Source: Anaeramoeba flamelloides (taxonomy: Eukaryota; Metamonada; Anaeramoebidae). From it: 64,000 nt of DNA. Numbering within the stretch: the first letter of the stretch is position 1; each line of letters starts with the position of its first letter. The notes below the pieces were generated by a model. That model was not told the origin of the DNA, did no database searches, and was given only the letters and a program-made list of their open reading frames with translations. Positions 21,184 to 32,680 of the stretch are shown piece by piece. The stretch lies in assembly GCA_027625915.1 (NCBI GenBank), contig JANTQA010000042.1, positions 2,740,001-2,804,000 of the forward strand, given 5' to 3'. The position numbers and the translations under genes are program-made.

Positions 21184-23240
21184 TCTTCCAATTTAAATCT
21201 TAGCGAATAAAATTAATTGAAGTAGAGGTGAATTAAATAAATGAAAAGTTGATAGAAGTTAAAAAAAGTTTATTAATGGAATTGAGATCTATTAACAAAA
21301 ATTTTTTATTATTTAAAGTTTGAAAAAAGTTGTTTTCTTATTTTTCAAAAAATAAAGAAAAATTAAAAAAAAATTTTTTGAATAATTTTTTTAACAAATT
21401 GTTTGGTCTTATATAAAGAATTTTTTGAAAAAATTAAAAAATATCTAGAAATAAAAGAAATTATTTTTAGTTTTTCGTAATAAAATAATTATGTTTCCAG
21501 AAATAAATTCCAGAAAATTTTAAAGTCAAAAAATATTGAACAAAAACAAAATTTCTGAATAGAATTGGTAAATGTCTATAAAACTTGAATAATTAAAACT
21601 ATCCTTCTTATAACAATACAATAAATTTTTCAATCGGTTAAACAAATCAATTATTTGGTAAACCAAAAGAATTATATCAAAAAAGTAAAAAAAAATTCTT
21701 TTTATAAATATTCTTATAATAAAGTATATTTCTGATTTAATAATAGTGAAAAATGCTAAAAAGCAAGGTAAAAACCTTTTTATATTGATGAGTGAAATGA
21801 ATTTAAATGTTTTCTTTCTCAGAAAAAATCTAAAAATAGAAAAAAAATTGATCTTACAAAAAAAAATAGTCTTCACTAGGTTTCTTCGTCGATCAGAATT
21901 TTTTGACACTTGACATATACAATTCTTGTACGTAGAGAATATTGCCAATAAAATATTTTAATATTTTACTATGTTTTTCTGAAAAGAAGATCATCTCAAA
22001 AAAATAACTTATTTTTATAATTGTTGTTTCTTACTTTTTGTAAAGCTAAACAATTTTTATTCTTTTCCGAAATAATTTACCACATTTTGTGACTTTACAT
22101 ATACTAGGTTTTTTTCTTCTTTTTTTCGTGATGTTATCTCACCGTTAACTCTTAAATAACTTTCTTGAAGTATGATATAATTATATACTTGATTGATTTT
22201 AGAATTGATATATATATAAGATACGACGAAAATTCCCAAAATGGACATTTTAGAATATTTGAAATGCCTCATAATTTAAGGGGAATGTTGTTTAAATAGC
22301 GTAAATACTTATTATACAGTATTAATTTTATCATGGAAGATAAAAAACATCTTAAAAGTTCCAAAATCTCAAATAAATGATCTCTTTTATCTTCTTGGTA
22401 ATTCTTTTTTAAAGGTGAATTATTTTTTCAAACAAGTTATATTTTATCAAAAAGAATATGTAATTAATCTTAATTACCTGATCTATATAAGTTTCTATAA
22501 AATGAATAGTTTTCAAAAAAATATATATTAAATTTAAAAAAAAAAAACTATAACAATTATTTAAAATAATTTTTAAAATTAAAATTCCTCAGAAGTCGAT
22601 TGCGAGGTCGGGTTAACATGATTCAAAACTTTTTTTGATTTTTTAATTTAAAAACCGGTTTTTGAAACTTAACTTATTCTTTTTCTATATTTTGTCTCCT
22701 CAAAAAAGTGAAAAAAACCTTAAAATAATGTATTATTTTTAATTTTTTGAAATAATACTTTAAATTTTTTATAATTAAAAATTTACAATCATTATATATA
22801 ATTAGTAATATTCAAAAATAAAAACAAAAAATAAATACTATTAAAAAAGTATTTTCACATATTTTAGACTCTTTTCAAAAAAAAAAAATGAATCTTTTAC
22901 ATTTCCATTTATTTTACAAGTTTTTACATTTACTCTTTAGAATTTGTGGATATTTCACCCTCAATATCTTTATGTAATAAAAAAAATATTTTTTTTTCTT
23001 ACATTATTAAAAAAGTGTTCAATTATTTCAATTTTTAAGTGAATCAAAAAAATATCGTTTTAATTAATCTTTATATTTGTAATATACATTTAATTCACCC
23101 TATTAAAGATATATTGATAAAAGAGAATTATTAGTCAAAAAAAAAAAAAATAGTAATTATAGATTTTTTTTTTGAAAATAACATTTTGGAATAAATAAGA
23201 ATATAAAAAAGTATAATTGGGATTGTATTGTCAAATAACA
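21184..23240. other. AT-rich intergenic stretch
   Basis: Minus-strand open frames at 21948-21526 (140 codons) and 22272-22057 (71 codons) are F/I/K-rich and show no domain. They may be transposon relics, since 22310-22600 is repeated, diverged, at 42130-42480 beside the other family D copy. I do not call a gene here. Confidence 0.35.
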
Positions 23241-23804
23241 AACTCCATTTCACTTAAAAAGAGTACAAGTCAAAAATGAAAAATTCACTTTGGTTTAATA
23301 ACCAACTAAAATTAGATTGTTTAGAAATGAGAGAAATAATAAACTTCATATTAGAGTCTGAAAATAAATAAAAGAAATACCTGAACAAACCATACATTTC
23401 CAAAAAAAGTAATTTAAAAAGAATATTGGTCCACTTTCATTGGAACATCTCATGCAAAATTCTAAATTTCTTCAGAAAATTAAAATTGTTGAATAAACGA
23501 TTTTTTAATTGTCAGTGAATGAATTGTAAAAGAAAATACAAAGACTCACATTTTTGTCTGTTAATTTTGAGTTTCAAACATTTTTTTTTTCAAATTTACT
23601 GGTTAAGAAAAAATAAAAAAGAAAAAAAAAAAAAAAAAAATTAAGCAAAAAGTAAAAAACAAAAAAAAAAAAAATTTACAAAATGAAAAAAAATGATCAG
23701 ATTTAAAAATTGAAAAAATTTGTTTGTGTGAATAAATGAATTAAACTCATAGAATATATTCTATTTCTTCAATAAAACAGCGCCCCTTTGACTGAAAAAG
23801 AGTT
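23241..23804. repeat. MITE, family A (copy 2)
   Basis: The right end is GCCCCTTTGACTGAAAAAG followed by AGTT and TA, the inverse of the family A terminus. The left end, AACTCCATTTCACTTAAAAA, is a diverged version. The body aligns with 36335-36900, sharing TTAGATTGTTTAGAAAT and TCATTGGAAC(A/G)TCTCATGC. Confidence 0.6.
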
Positions 23805-24434
23805 TATTATACAAAAAAAAAAAAACATTTTAACTCCAGTTTTCAAAGTGGTACTTTTGTTCAATAAATTCTTATTATAAAAAAGTTTTTCAAGAAATTA
23901 GATCTATAAAACATTATGAAAGTAACTTTAATAGTAATTCAAAAAAACTGTTTCAGCATCTTGAAATTGAAAATACAGCAATAATATGATTTATTAAAAT
24001 TAGAATTTTTTTGTAAAAGAGACTTAATAAAAATAAATTATTGTTTTTCAAGTTGATAAATTTTCTGATCATAAACGTAAAAAAAAAATTTAAAAAATTT
24101 AAATTTTATTTTTTAGGTTACTGAATTTTCAAATATTATAAATATTCACCTTAAATATATATTTATTCAGTTTTTCATGAATGTATGAATATAAATATTT
24201 TTAAAGATCTATTTCTATAAAATATTCTAATTTATATCTAAATTTATATAAAATTTGTTCATTTTTATACGAAATAAAAAAAAAAAAAAAAGAAAAAAAA
24301 TAACAGACAAAAAAAAGAAAATAAGGAAAAAGAAAAAAAGAAAATAGGAAAATAGGAAAATAGGAAAAAAAAAAAAATATAAAAAAAAAAAATAAAACTC
24401 TAATATTATAAAATATAAAAAATCTTCAACAAAA
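23805..24434. other. Intergenic stretch 3' of the Pumilio gene
   Basis: Low-complexity A-rich DNA, ending in purine-rich AAAATAGGAAAATAGG words at 24340-24370. No gene is seen. Confidence 0.4.
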
Positions 24435-27400
24435 TTAATTCATCAATGATGATAATTTTTTAATTTTTTCGACAACATGCTTTCCATAAGTGTATCTGGA
24501 TAATTCAGAAAGATGGGGGTGGATGCAAGTAACAATTTTATTTTTTTCAGAAGTGTTTGCAAGATCTAAAATTCTCTGTACTACATAATTTCCATATTGG
24601 TCCTTCACCATATCTTTTAAAGACTCACCATCGTTTTCTAAGATCTTTTCGATAATTTTCGATTTTTCTTGGTTTGTACCATTAAGAAGGCATTTTTCGA
24701 CAACATTCGAGGCAAATTTATGAAGACTAAATTCATGCACATTTGGGGTAATTTTTGAGATAATGTAGGATTTTTGTTCCCTTGTTCCTTCAGTTAATAG
24801 GAATTGAATAACATAATTTCCATATTGTTCTTTAATAAAAGGTGTAATTAACCCAAAGAGTTTTTCCAAAATATTATTCTATTGAATTAGATTATAAATA
24901 TACAATAATAGAAATTAATAATTATTTTGTTCATGGTATTGAGTCAATATAAGTTGAAATTTATTTTATAATAAAAAAAATTATTTGGATAAAATTTTAA
25001 AAGTATTTATTTCATATAAAGTAATAAAAATAAGTTGCCAACAAAAAACTGAAAAATGAATAAAAAATAAATTAGAATATTAAATTGGTAATCAAATATT
25101 AGAAAAAAATACAAAATTTTAAGATAATTTCATTTTTCTCTGAAATCGAATTCCATTATAATTTATTAAACTCTTTTTCAAACAAAAGGACACACCTCTC
25201 AAATCATCAATACCATCGAATTTGATTGTTAATAAGAGAATTATTTATTGGTAATTTTCATTTTAATTCTTCATTTTTTCATTTTTTTTTTATTTATGGA
25301 TATTGAACAGTTGGAAAATGAAAAAGCAAAGATAAGAAGAAAACAATTTGGAAACAATCTACTAGTATATAAATGAAAACAGTTTAAGTTTGATTTTGAA
25401 TGAGCTAGATATCGGAATTAAGAAAGACCATTATTGGATTGATGTACGAAACAAAGAAAAGAGAAATAAAGAAAAAAAATTCCAACAAAATACCCAGATG
25501 AATTGCGGCTTTATCTTGAAAATGAGACTTTAAAGAACAAAAGTTTGACGTGTAAAGAATTATCAATGAAATGTCGAGAACTTTTTCTCAATTCGCCTTG
25601 TTCAAAGGTTTTTATTGATTTTATAATTTTTTTTCTTTACAATTTACAAAATGAGATTTCTCATTTCAAATAAAAGGGCACACCAATTTTTAAAATATTT
25701 AATTTTAATTTTTCTTCTATTGTTTTAATGAGTTTTAAAGATTCAGTTGGGTGTTTTTTTTTATGTTGTAAAGTGTTTCTTAGATTTTAGAATGATACTA
25801 CAATTAATTTGATTCAATTATGAATAATTCTTGAAATTTTTTGTTCCCTTTTATTTGAAAAAGAGTTTACATAGTCTCTTTTTTAGAAAATTGTTTATAC
25901 AAAGTGATGGAAAGGAATAATTTAGAAAGAAGAATTACATAAACTCTTTTTCAAAATAATAGGCAAATCAACTTTTTAATTTAATAAATTTTCTGATTAA
26001 TATTTAATATTAGTAAGGAATCTAATAGAGGTTTTGATAATAACACGATATTAACAATAAAATCGCTATAATATTATAAAATCACAATTAATACAACTTT
26101 ATCGTAATCAATCATAAAATCTCAATAATCTACAAAACCTGAAAATATGCCCTTAATAAAATTAACACTATTTTTTTCTGATTAATATTTTTCGAAATTT
26201 AGCTAATTACTTAATTCCATTAACCATTAGAAGAAAATTTTTTCGAATTAAAAATACTCAACTTTTGAATATTGAAAATATTTTTTTTGAAATTACTGTG
26301 CACTTTTTTATTTTTTTTTGAAAAATTGGGGTTGAGAAAATTTTGAAATCAAAGAATAGGTTAATATATTAAATAGGAATATTTTTTCAGAGAAAGTTTA
26401 TCTTTTTAATTTAACTTTTTTTTTAAATTTTACCATTTAAAAATAAAAAAAACATTTGAAGACCAAATTAGTCCCTTTTGTGAAATAAAATTCCCATAAT
26501 TTAGAATTTGTTTTAGTAAATGAGTTAAAACATGATAGTGTATATAAAAATATACATAATTTCAACTTTGAATTCAATCATTTTGGCAAAAAATGTTTTC
26601 AAGAAAAAGTTAAATGGAAACTTTATTTATTTTTATTTTTTCATTAAGTTTTTTTAATTTTTTTAATGGAAGGTATTTGATCAGTTTTCCATTTTTAGTG
26701 TTTTTTGAGTCGTAGAGACATATTATTATTTTTGAAAAAAAACCAATTTTGGTTTTATTTTAATTTTTTACAAAAAACAATCAATAAAAAATCATTCATA
26801 AATCAAAATAATTTTAATTGATTAATAATTAAAACAAATGAACAAAAATGTAAAAGATTTAATGAGGAATTTTGGTAGGTGAGTAAAATGTGGTTAATTT
26901 TTTTTTTATGATACTTCAATTGAATAAATTACTCAAAAAAATATTTGAAATTAGATTTTAAATCACAAAAAAACGGAAAAGGGAATCAAAACTCCCAAAA
27001 AATGAGGAAAAAAAAGAAAAAAAAATTATTTACTAAAAGTGGGCCTGTGTAATATTTGAGAATTCTTTGAACTGCTCTGCAGCCAAAAGGATGTTTACTT
27101 AAAGTATCAACTCTTTCTGCAAAGATTTTTATGATAAATTCAACATCTTCATTGGGTATACATTCGATGCATTTTTGAATAACATGATTTCCATTTTGGT
27201 CATAGACTAATTGAAGAACGTTACCTTGTAATTCTTTAACCATTTTATGTTTTGATTCTAAATCAGAAACTTCAAAGGCTTTTTGTACAACTCTGCAACC
27301 ATAGAGATCTAAAGAAAGTTCTAAAATGTGTCCATACAAAATATTCATTAAGCTTTTGATATTTTTATTCGAGCCTATATTTTAATAAAAAAATTAATTT

Positions 27401-30400
27401 TTTAGCAAATAAAAATTTATATCAAAATAAATATATATATTGGGGATTATTTTTGTTCTTTAATTTTAATACCTGTCTTTTAAAATCAAGTTTGGGAATA
27501 TTAGAATATTTTGAGGGGAAAAAGAAGGTCCAAAATATAAATCAATGATGTTTTTCAATAATTTGGAATCGGATTGTAAATAATAATAATAATATATTTT
27601 TTATTCGACTGATCTTTAATTCTAAAATATCAGTATTTTTTTTAAGAAATTTTTTTAAAAAAAAATATAAATGTTTTAATTTGAAAAAATTGAATTTCCA
27701 AAATTAGAATATTTATTCTGAATTAAAAAAAAAAACAAATAAAATTAGTAGATTATCTAACTTTTTGATCGATCAGTATTTATCAATAAAATTTCAACAT
27801 TTATCTCAATACATTTTTTTGTTGTTCTCACTCCAAAATTTTTTTCTTAGTATTTTTTTTTTGATTTCTGATGATTTATTTTTTTTCTGTTTCTTCACTT
27901 TTTTCTATTTTGTTTTTATACACTCTTAATTTTATCCTAGAAAACTAAATTGAATTTAAAATTCTTCTGATGACTGTTTCTAGACACTCTTTGAATTAGA
28001 AGATCCAAATTTAGTCACTTCAAAATTCTCTCTTTTACAGAATACGTGTTTTTTAACATTTATACCCTTAACAATAAATCCTCTCTCTCGAAAATTTTTG
28101 TCACAGAATTTCATTTTTCTAATTTGATTTATATTTTTTTCTTTTTAGGTTTGTGGTGGATTGTAAATTATTAATAATCACCAACGTTTTCATTAAGAAA
28201 GTAGATTTAATTTAGAATTTGTTCAATAAAATTAATTTGTTTCCAAAAATTGAATTTTTGTAATGCCAAAAAAAATTGAATTGGGGTCTAATATTAATAA
28301 TACACGTAATTTAAAAAAGTAAGATTAAAAAAATTTTTTAAAACGTGTGCTTAAATACAATTTTAATAAAGCGCTCTCAAATAGTTCTATTTACTCTTTG
28401 TTAACTGTTTTATAGATAATTTTGAAAACTTTTTGGTTACAGTTTTTTCAAATGACTATACATATAATTTTTATGGTTCTTGAAAAAAAAAAAACAAATT
28501 CAATATTCTTGATAAATATGTGTAATGATTTTGAATAGATTAGAAATATTAAGAAATAAAAATAAAAAAAAGAATAACTTACCATATTCAAAAAATTTCT
28601 GTATTACATAATTTCCAAAAACGTGTTTAATTAAATTAATTGTGTTAAATTCAATTCTTTTCAATACTTCATCTTTTACCTCCTCTGTGGCATATTGAAG
28701 CTTTTGTTGAATAAACCTTGAGCCAAATTGATCTTTACACAATTCAGGAATATGCTCAAATATTTCATATAATTGGTAATTGCGTGTATTTTTTTTCCTA
28801 TTTTTAAACTCTTCCAAAAAATTTAAATATCTTGATTTTTGAAGACTATTTTGTTTTTGGTAATGGCGGAAATTGTTATGGTTCTGATAATTATGACTTT
28901 GATTATAATTATTCAAATAATGTTTTTCATTGCTTGAATTAATTTGCTGTTGATTCTGGATATTATTATTGTGACTGTTGTTATAATAATTATTTTGGTT
29001 CATATACATATAATTAGGATCCATTTCGTACTGATCATATTGAGAGTCATATTGAGAGTAATATTCGTCTGGATATTGTTCATTTTCTTTTGAATGTTCG
29101 TTTCCATTTGAATAATAATCATAGTTGTTATATCGAAAAGAACTTTTAACATTGGATCCAAAAATTAAATTTTCAGAATTATTAAAATTGTTTGGATAGT
29201 ATGAATATTGGTTATCTAAAGAATTGGAAAGGTTCGTTCCTGTATTGTTGTAAAACTGTTGTATTGGATTCTGATTTTGATTTTCAAGTGTAAGTGGTAC
29301 TTGTGTATTTTGTGTTTGTGGTAGTGAACGAGACTGTACTTGATAGTTTTGTAGGTGCTTTGTTTTTGTAAAATTTATATTTTTGATTTGTTTTTGGAGA
29401 TTTAATTGATTTTGGAGATTTAATTGATTTTGGAAATTATACTCAGTATTATATTTCAATTTTGTTTCATAATCAGACTCTGATCCAGAACTTAAATTTG
29501 GATTTGAATTTGAATTTGAATTTGAATTAGAGCTATAGTATAATTCTGATTTTTGATCCAAGTGTTTATTTGTTTTTGTTATATTTTCTTTGAATGCCGA
29601 TTTCTTTAAATTTGATAATTCACTCAAACTTTGAGAGTGTGGTATTTGCTGATTTTGAATTTCAAAATTTGGAAAGACAAAGAAATCAGAATTTTCTTTA
29701 TTTAACAAAGTGTTTTTTTTTAATCCAAATAAACTTGACGGTTGTTTAGTTTTTCCTTGTGAAATTGAAGACAAAGAGGTTGATCTCTGTAGCGATTGTA
29801 AAGAATTATTATTTTTCTTATAATTTATATGAAAATTATGTTTGTTTCTATTGTGATCATTTGTACTTGTGTTTTTGTTATTCTCATTCGTTCCATTCTG
29901 GTTGTTTGAATTGTTATTGGTGTTGTTTTGTTGTTTTTTCACTGTTTTCATTTGATTTTTTAATGTTAATTTGTTAAATTCCAAATTTAAAGATGTCAAG
30001 GAAGATTGGCCAAGTGGACTTTTAGACAGAGACTTTGATTGAGTCAGTGAGCCGAGCAAAGAATGGTTTGAAATTTGGAAAGTGTTTTTTTTTAATTGAT
30101 GATTTGTTTCCTTTTCGTTATTTTGATTCTTATTTTCTTCCCTATTATTATTTTGATTAGTTTTGTTTTTTTCTTGGTTTGGTTCCTGGCTGTTTGGCTC
30201 CAATGATTTGTTGTCATTTAAATTTGAATTTAGATTAAACGGTGATATATTAGGACTTGAATTGTGTCTTTTTGAAAAGGATTTCCAAAGATTTGATTTA
30301 TTTTTTTGTTCATATTCTGTTTTTTGAAGATCTTTCACTAATAAATCAATCGAACTATGACTTAATTGTTTCCGATCTTTGGAAGACAAATTGAATATTT

Positions 30401-31044
30401 GTTGTTTTTTGTTTTTTTTTTGTATTGTTATTAAGATGATTGGGATTTGTTTTATTCAAGAGGTATCAAAAAGAAAATAAATTTGTCACTTAGATCAAGC
30501 AAATAATTTGAAAAGAAAAAAGAAAACAAAAAAAATTAATTACTTGTGTTGGAAGTGTTGAATCGATTTGATGAGAAATTGTCTAACTTGGGGTTTGAAT
30601 TTGTTGTAAGGTTCTTTGGGAAAAGAGATTGTTTTAAAAAAGTTTCTTTGTCTTTGTTTGAAATGCGTGGTGGAGATTTTAAAATTGGTTTTTCCTTTTT
30701 TTATTATAAATTAACATACACAATCGATCGGAAAGTAAAGTAATAACAAAAAAAACAAGATTTTGGAACATTTGAATTAATAAATAGAAACAATTTGTAA
30801 AGAAAATTTAGACTAAAATAGAAAGTTCTTGGATTTGGATCTCATCTGGACAATAAAAAAACAAAAAAGCAATAAAAAAAAAAAATAGACAAACTTGTTT
30901 ATCTAAATTAGGTTGAACAGAACTGGACCGGTAATCGAATAATAGGTCTTTAGTTTTTGGTGAGATAGAAGAAGACCAATATGGTGTACCAATAGATTTG
31001 TTTAATTGAATTGGTTTGCTTTTTTCTTGCGGGTGATTACTCAT
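24435..31044 (-). CDS. Pumilio/PUF RNA-binding protein, five exons
   Basis: It binds 3' UTRs and represses or localises mRNAs in the cytoplasm. Proposed exons on the minus strand are 31044-30895, 30694-30544, 30376-28583, 27374-27034 and 24878-24435. Phases match at all junctions (2,880 nt, 959 aa). The last three are firm, with good donors such as GTAAGT at 28582. The first two rest on coding text and phase. The N-terminal two thirds are Asn/Ser/Gln-rich. The PUF domain begins near DQFGSRFIQQKL and has eight repeats with base-reading triplets SRxxQ, NYxxQ, CRxxQ, NHxxQ, CRxxQ, NYxxQ, SNxxE and NYxxQ, then a C-terminal half-repeat (YTYGKHVVEKI). These equal the human PUM set, so the target should be UGUANAUA. 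Introns 3 and 4 are 1.2 and 2.2 kb; intron 4 holds two transposon relics. No in-frame ATG precedes the 28583-30376 exon, which requires the upstream exons. Confidence 0.88.
25169..25867 (+). mobile_element. DNA transposon relic with transposase-like N-terminal coding scraps
   Basis: Inverted ends of 26 bp (23 identical) start AACTCTTTTTCAAA at 25169 and end in the inverse at 25867. TA flanks both sides (25167-25168, 25868-25869). The ends resemble family A termini. Inside, on the plus strand, an ATG at 25296 opens MDIEQLENEKAKIRRKQFGN and stops after 26 codons. A second open stretch from 25488 reads YPDELRLYLENETLKN followed by LTCKELSMKCREL, which looks like a helix-turn-helix DNA-binding start of a Tc1/mariner- or pogo-like transposase. 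The frame is broken between them and the catalytic domain is absent. Extra end-like copies at about 25655-25690 and 25940-25970 suggest a nested cluster. Confidence 0.55.
26028..26145. repeat. Decayed TCGCGATA-type array, second locus
   Basis: It starts with AATAGAGGTTTTGATAATA, the same leader as the array at 16625, and continues with ACACGATATT, AAAATCGCTATAATA and TTATCGTAATC words. Confidence 0.4.
26148..26720. repeat. MITE, family H (copy 1), inside the Pumilio intron
   Basis: 573 bp, flanked by TA at 26146-26147 and 26721-26722. Ends begin TGCCCTTAATAAAATTAACA and TGTCTCTACGACTC (inverse). It aligns along its entire length with 37545-38115, sharing for example GAAATTACTGTGCACTTTTT and AAGTTAAATGGAAACTTTAT. 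Confidence 0.7.
27375..28582 (-). other. Intron 3 of the Pumilio gene
   Basis: It runs from the GTAAGT donor at 28582 to the TATAG acceptor before 27374 and interrupts the PUF domain between repeats 2 and 3. A segment at about 27870-28030 is related to the sequence inserted at 62597-62885 (shared ATACACTCTTAATT- and ACTCTTTGAAT(T/C)AGAAG-like words). Confidence 0.75.
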
Positions 31045-31189
31045 TTCAATTAAATAGAGCAAGTAGAAATAAAATATTAAAAAAATGATGTAAAACAATT
31101 TTTGGACAATACAATAAATCTCTTGACTTTTACAAAGCCTTTACACTTTTAAGATACAATTCCCCTTTAAAAATGCTAGAAAGTGATTG

Positions 31190-31275
31190 AAAGGTTTGAA
31201 AGTTGTCCAATGTGGGGTTTGAATTTGTTGAAAGGTTCATAGGAAAAGAGATTTTTTTAACAAAGGTTTGGTGTG
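31190..31275 (-). other. Duplicate of Pumilio exon 2 (cryptic or alternative exon)
   Basis: The minus strand reads SFPMNLSTNSNPTLDNF, homologous in the same frame to LFPKNLTTNSNPKLDNF of the proposed exon at 30544-30694; the DNA is also similar. The frame continues through FQTFQSLSSIFKGELYLKS. It may be an alternative first or second exon or a dead copy. Confidence 0.45.
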
Positions 31276-31658
31276 TTATGTAAAAGAAGAAAGGTACTTA
31301 GTTTTCTTTTTATTTGTCATGTACGTTGAATTTTTAAATTTAAAGTTCAGTTTGTTAAATAACCCGTGTTAACTTTTGTATGTTTTTCAAACTTTTACGG
31401 TGGTTTTGGAATTATTTTGTGTTTGTTCCCAACTTTTTTGAGATTGTTTTCCATTATTGTCTATTGTTTAACTGAAAATTTTTCCCTAGTGTGTTTATTT
31501 TTAAAAAGGAGGTTTTTCTTAAGAACTACACTATCATTCCACAAGTCTTAAATGAAAATTTTATTCTTCAAAATTTTCAAACAATATTAATTCTTCTTAA
31601 TTGATTGAAAAATGGAAAGATCTTCATTAAGTCAATGAAAATTGATCTTTTTAGAGAT

Positions 31659-31888
31659 TTAATTTGCTCTCATTCTGAAAATTGTTGAAAAACAATTGAT
31701 TTGTAAATAATTTGGTCGTTGGGCATGTTCTTGTCGAATTTTAATTAGATAAAATATCGGATAATTTACTTTTGATTCAATGTGAAATATTCCTTCAATG
31801 AGGATTCTTATTTCATCCAATATTGGTAAAAAACGAACCATATAAATAAATAAATTTACCCAATTCCAAGAGATGATTTGAAGACAAT
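31659..31888 (-). CDS. Unassigned short ORF or exon
   Basis: The minus-strand frame reads NCLQIISWNWVNLFIYMVRF, then LPILDEIRILIEGIF and QEHAQRPNYLQINCFSTI, ending at a stop. A TTTCAG lies just before its start, so it could be a terminal exon. The composition is protein-like rather than F/I/K noise. I do not recognise the family. Confidence 0.25.
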
Positions 31889-32100
31889 TAGACTGAAATT
31901 GGAAATGGAAAATAAAGTGAAGATTTTTCTCCTATTTTATTCCATACAGCCAGTATTCATCCATAAATTCATGTCAATCTCGAAAAAAATCTATTTGATA
32001 CAAGAAAGTTGTATTCAATAAAACAAGTGATGATCCATTTAATATGAACAAATCCAATTTGAGTTATGATAGCAATAATAATTAGAAAAAAAAAATAGTG

Positions 32101-32680
32101 GTTAAGGTTTATAGTTCCTGATACTGGAAAAAAGTTTATCTTTTGTTAGGCGCAAGTCAATGTTATTTTGTTTCTTAGTTGATCATTCTTGACTTGGTTT
32201 GAATTTTAATTGTTGTTGGAAAAAGTGATTTTTGTAATTTATTTTTAATTTTATCCATAATATAAATTAAAGAATGTTAGAGTACTAGATTGATATATCA
32301 AAAGATATCTGATAAATAATGTGGTTTATTCATTTTCAAATCAAAATTGTTAATTCCATTTGGTTTTATTGGGATCTTGATAATAAAAAATTTTTTGATT
32401 TTTTAGGTAAAAAAGTAAAAGTGGGATGAAATTTTCATTGAATTACAAAAACAGAAATCACAATTTACTGTATCTTACCGAGCAAACTATTAGCATTTCA
32501 CTCTTCAATTCGGATTTCGGAATTAAAAAGAATTGTATTTTATTAAGAACTATTAAATATTATTAAAATTAATACCAAGTACAAGATCGATCATTTAATA
32601 ACCAAAATAACAAGTCAACTACACCTTAAACAAGATAATTTTTATTTCAATTGTAGGGATTATAAACCTTAGGAACGTAG
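32101..32680. repeat. Foldback element, family B (copy 1)
   Basis: The two arms, about 105 bp each (32101-32205 and 32573-32680), are imperfect inverses: GGTTTATAGTTCC...GTTATTTTGTTTCTTA on the left and GGTTTATAATCCC...GTTATTTTGGTTATTA (inverse) on the right. The middle has no ORF. A shorter copy is at 52430-52655. The 240 bp to the right (to about 32920) are also shared with 52650-52890. Confidence 0.55.

Larger units (their letters stand above)
24879..27033 (-). other. Intron 4 of the Pumilio gene, loaded with mobile DNA
   Basis: The donor GTAAAT follows GPLL and the acceptor CAATAG precedes NNILEKLFG. Within it lie the DNA transposon relic (25169-25867), a decayed TCGCGATA array (26028-26145) and a family H MITE (26148-26720). 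It is about six times longer than the 366-bp TBC intron in this window. Confidence 0.8.
31045..32100. other. Region upstream of the Pumilio gene
   Basis: It holds the duplicated Pumilio exon-2-like segment (31190-31275) and an unassigned minus-strand ORF (31659-31888). No gene is firmly supported, but on the minus strand this is the promoter or 5' side of the Pumilio gene. Confidence 0.4.

Noticed and set aside
21526-22272. Minus-strand frames of 140 and 71 codons
   Set aside because: F/I/K-rich, no domain text, no splice context. They may be relic coding of a transposon, but I cannot support a gene.
30387-30389. TTG start for the Pumilio protein
   Set aside because: No ATG exists in that frame before an upstream stop; an AAAG acceptor at 30377 and upstream coding exons explain it better.
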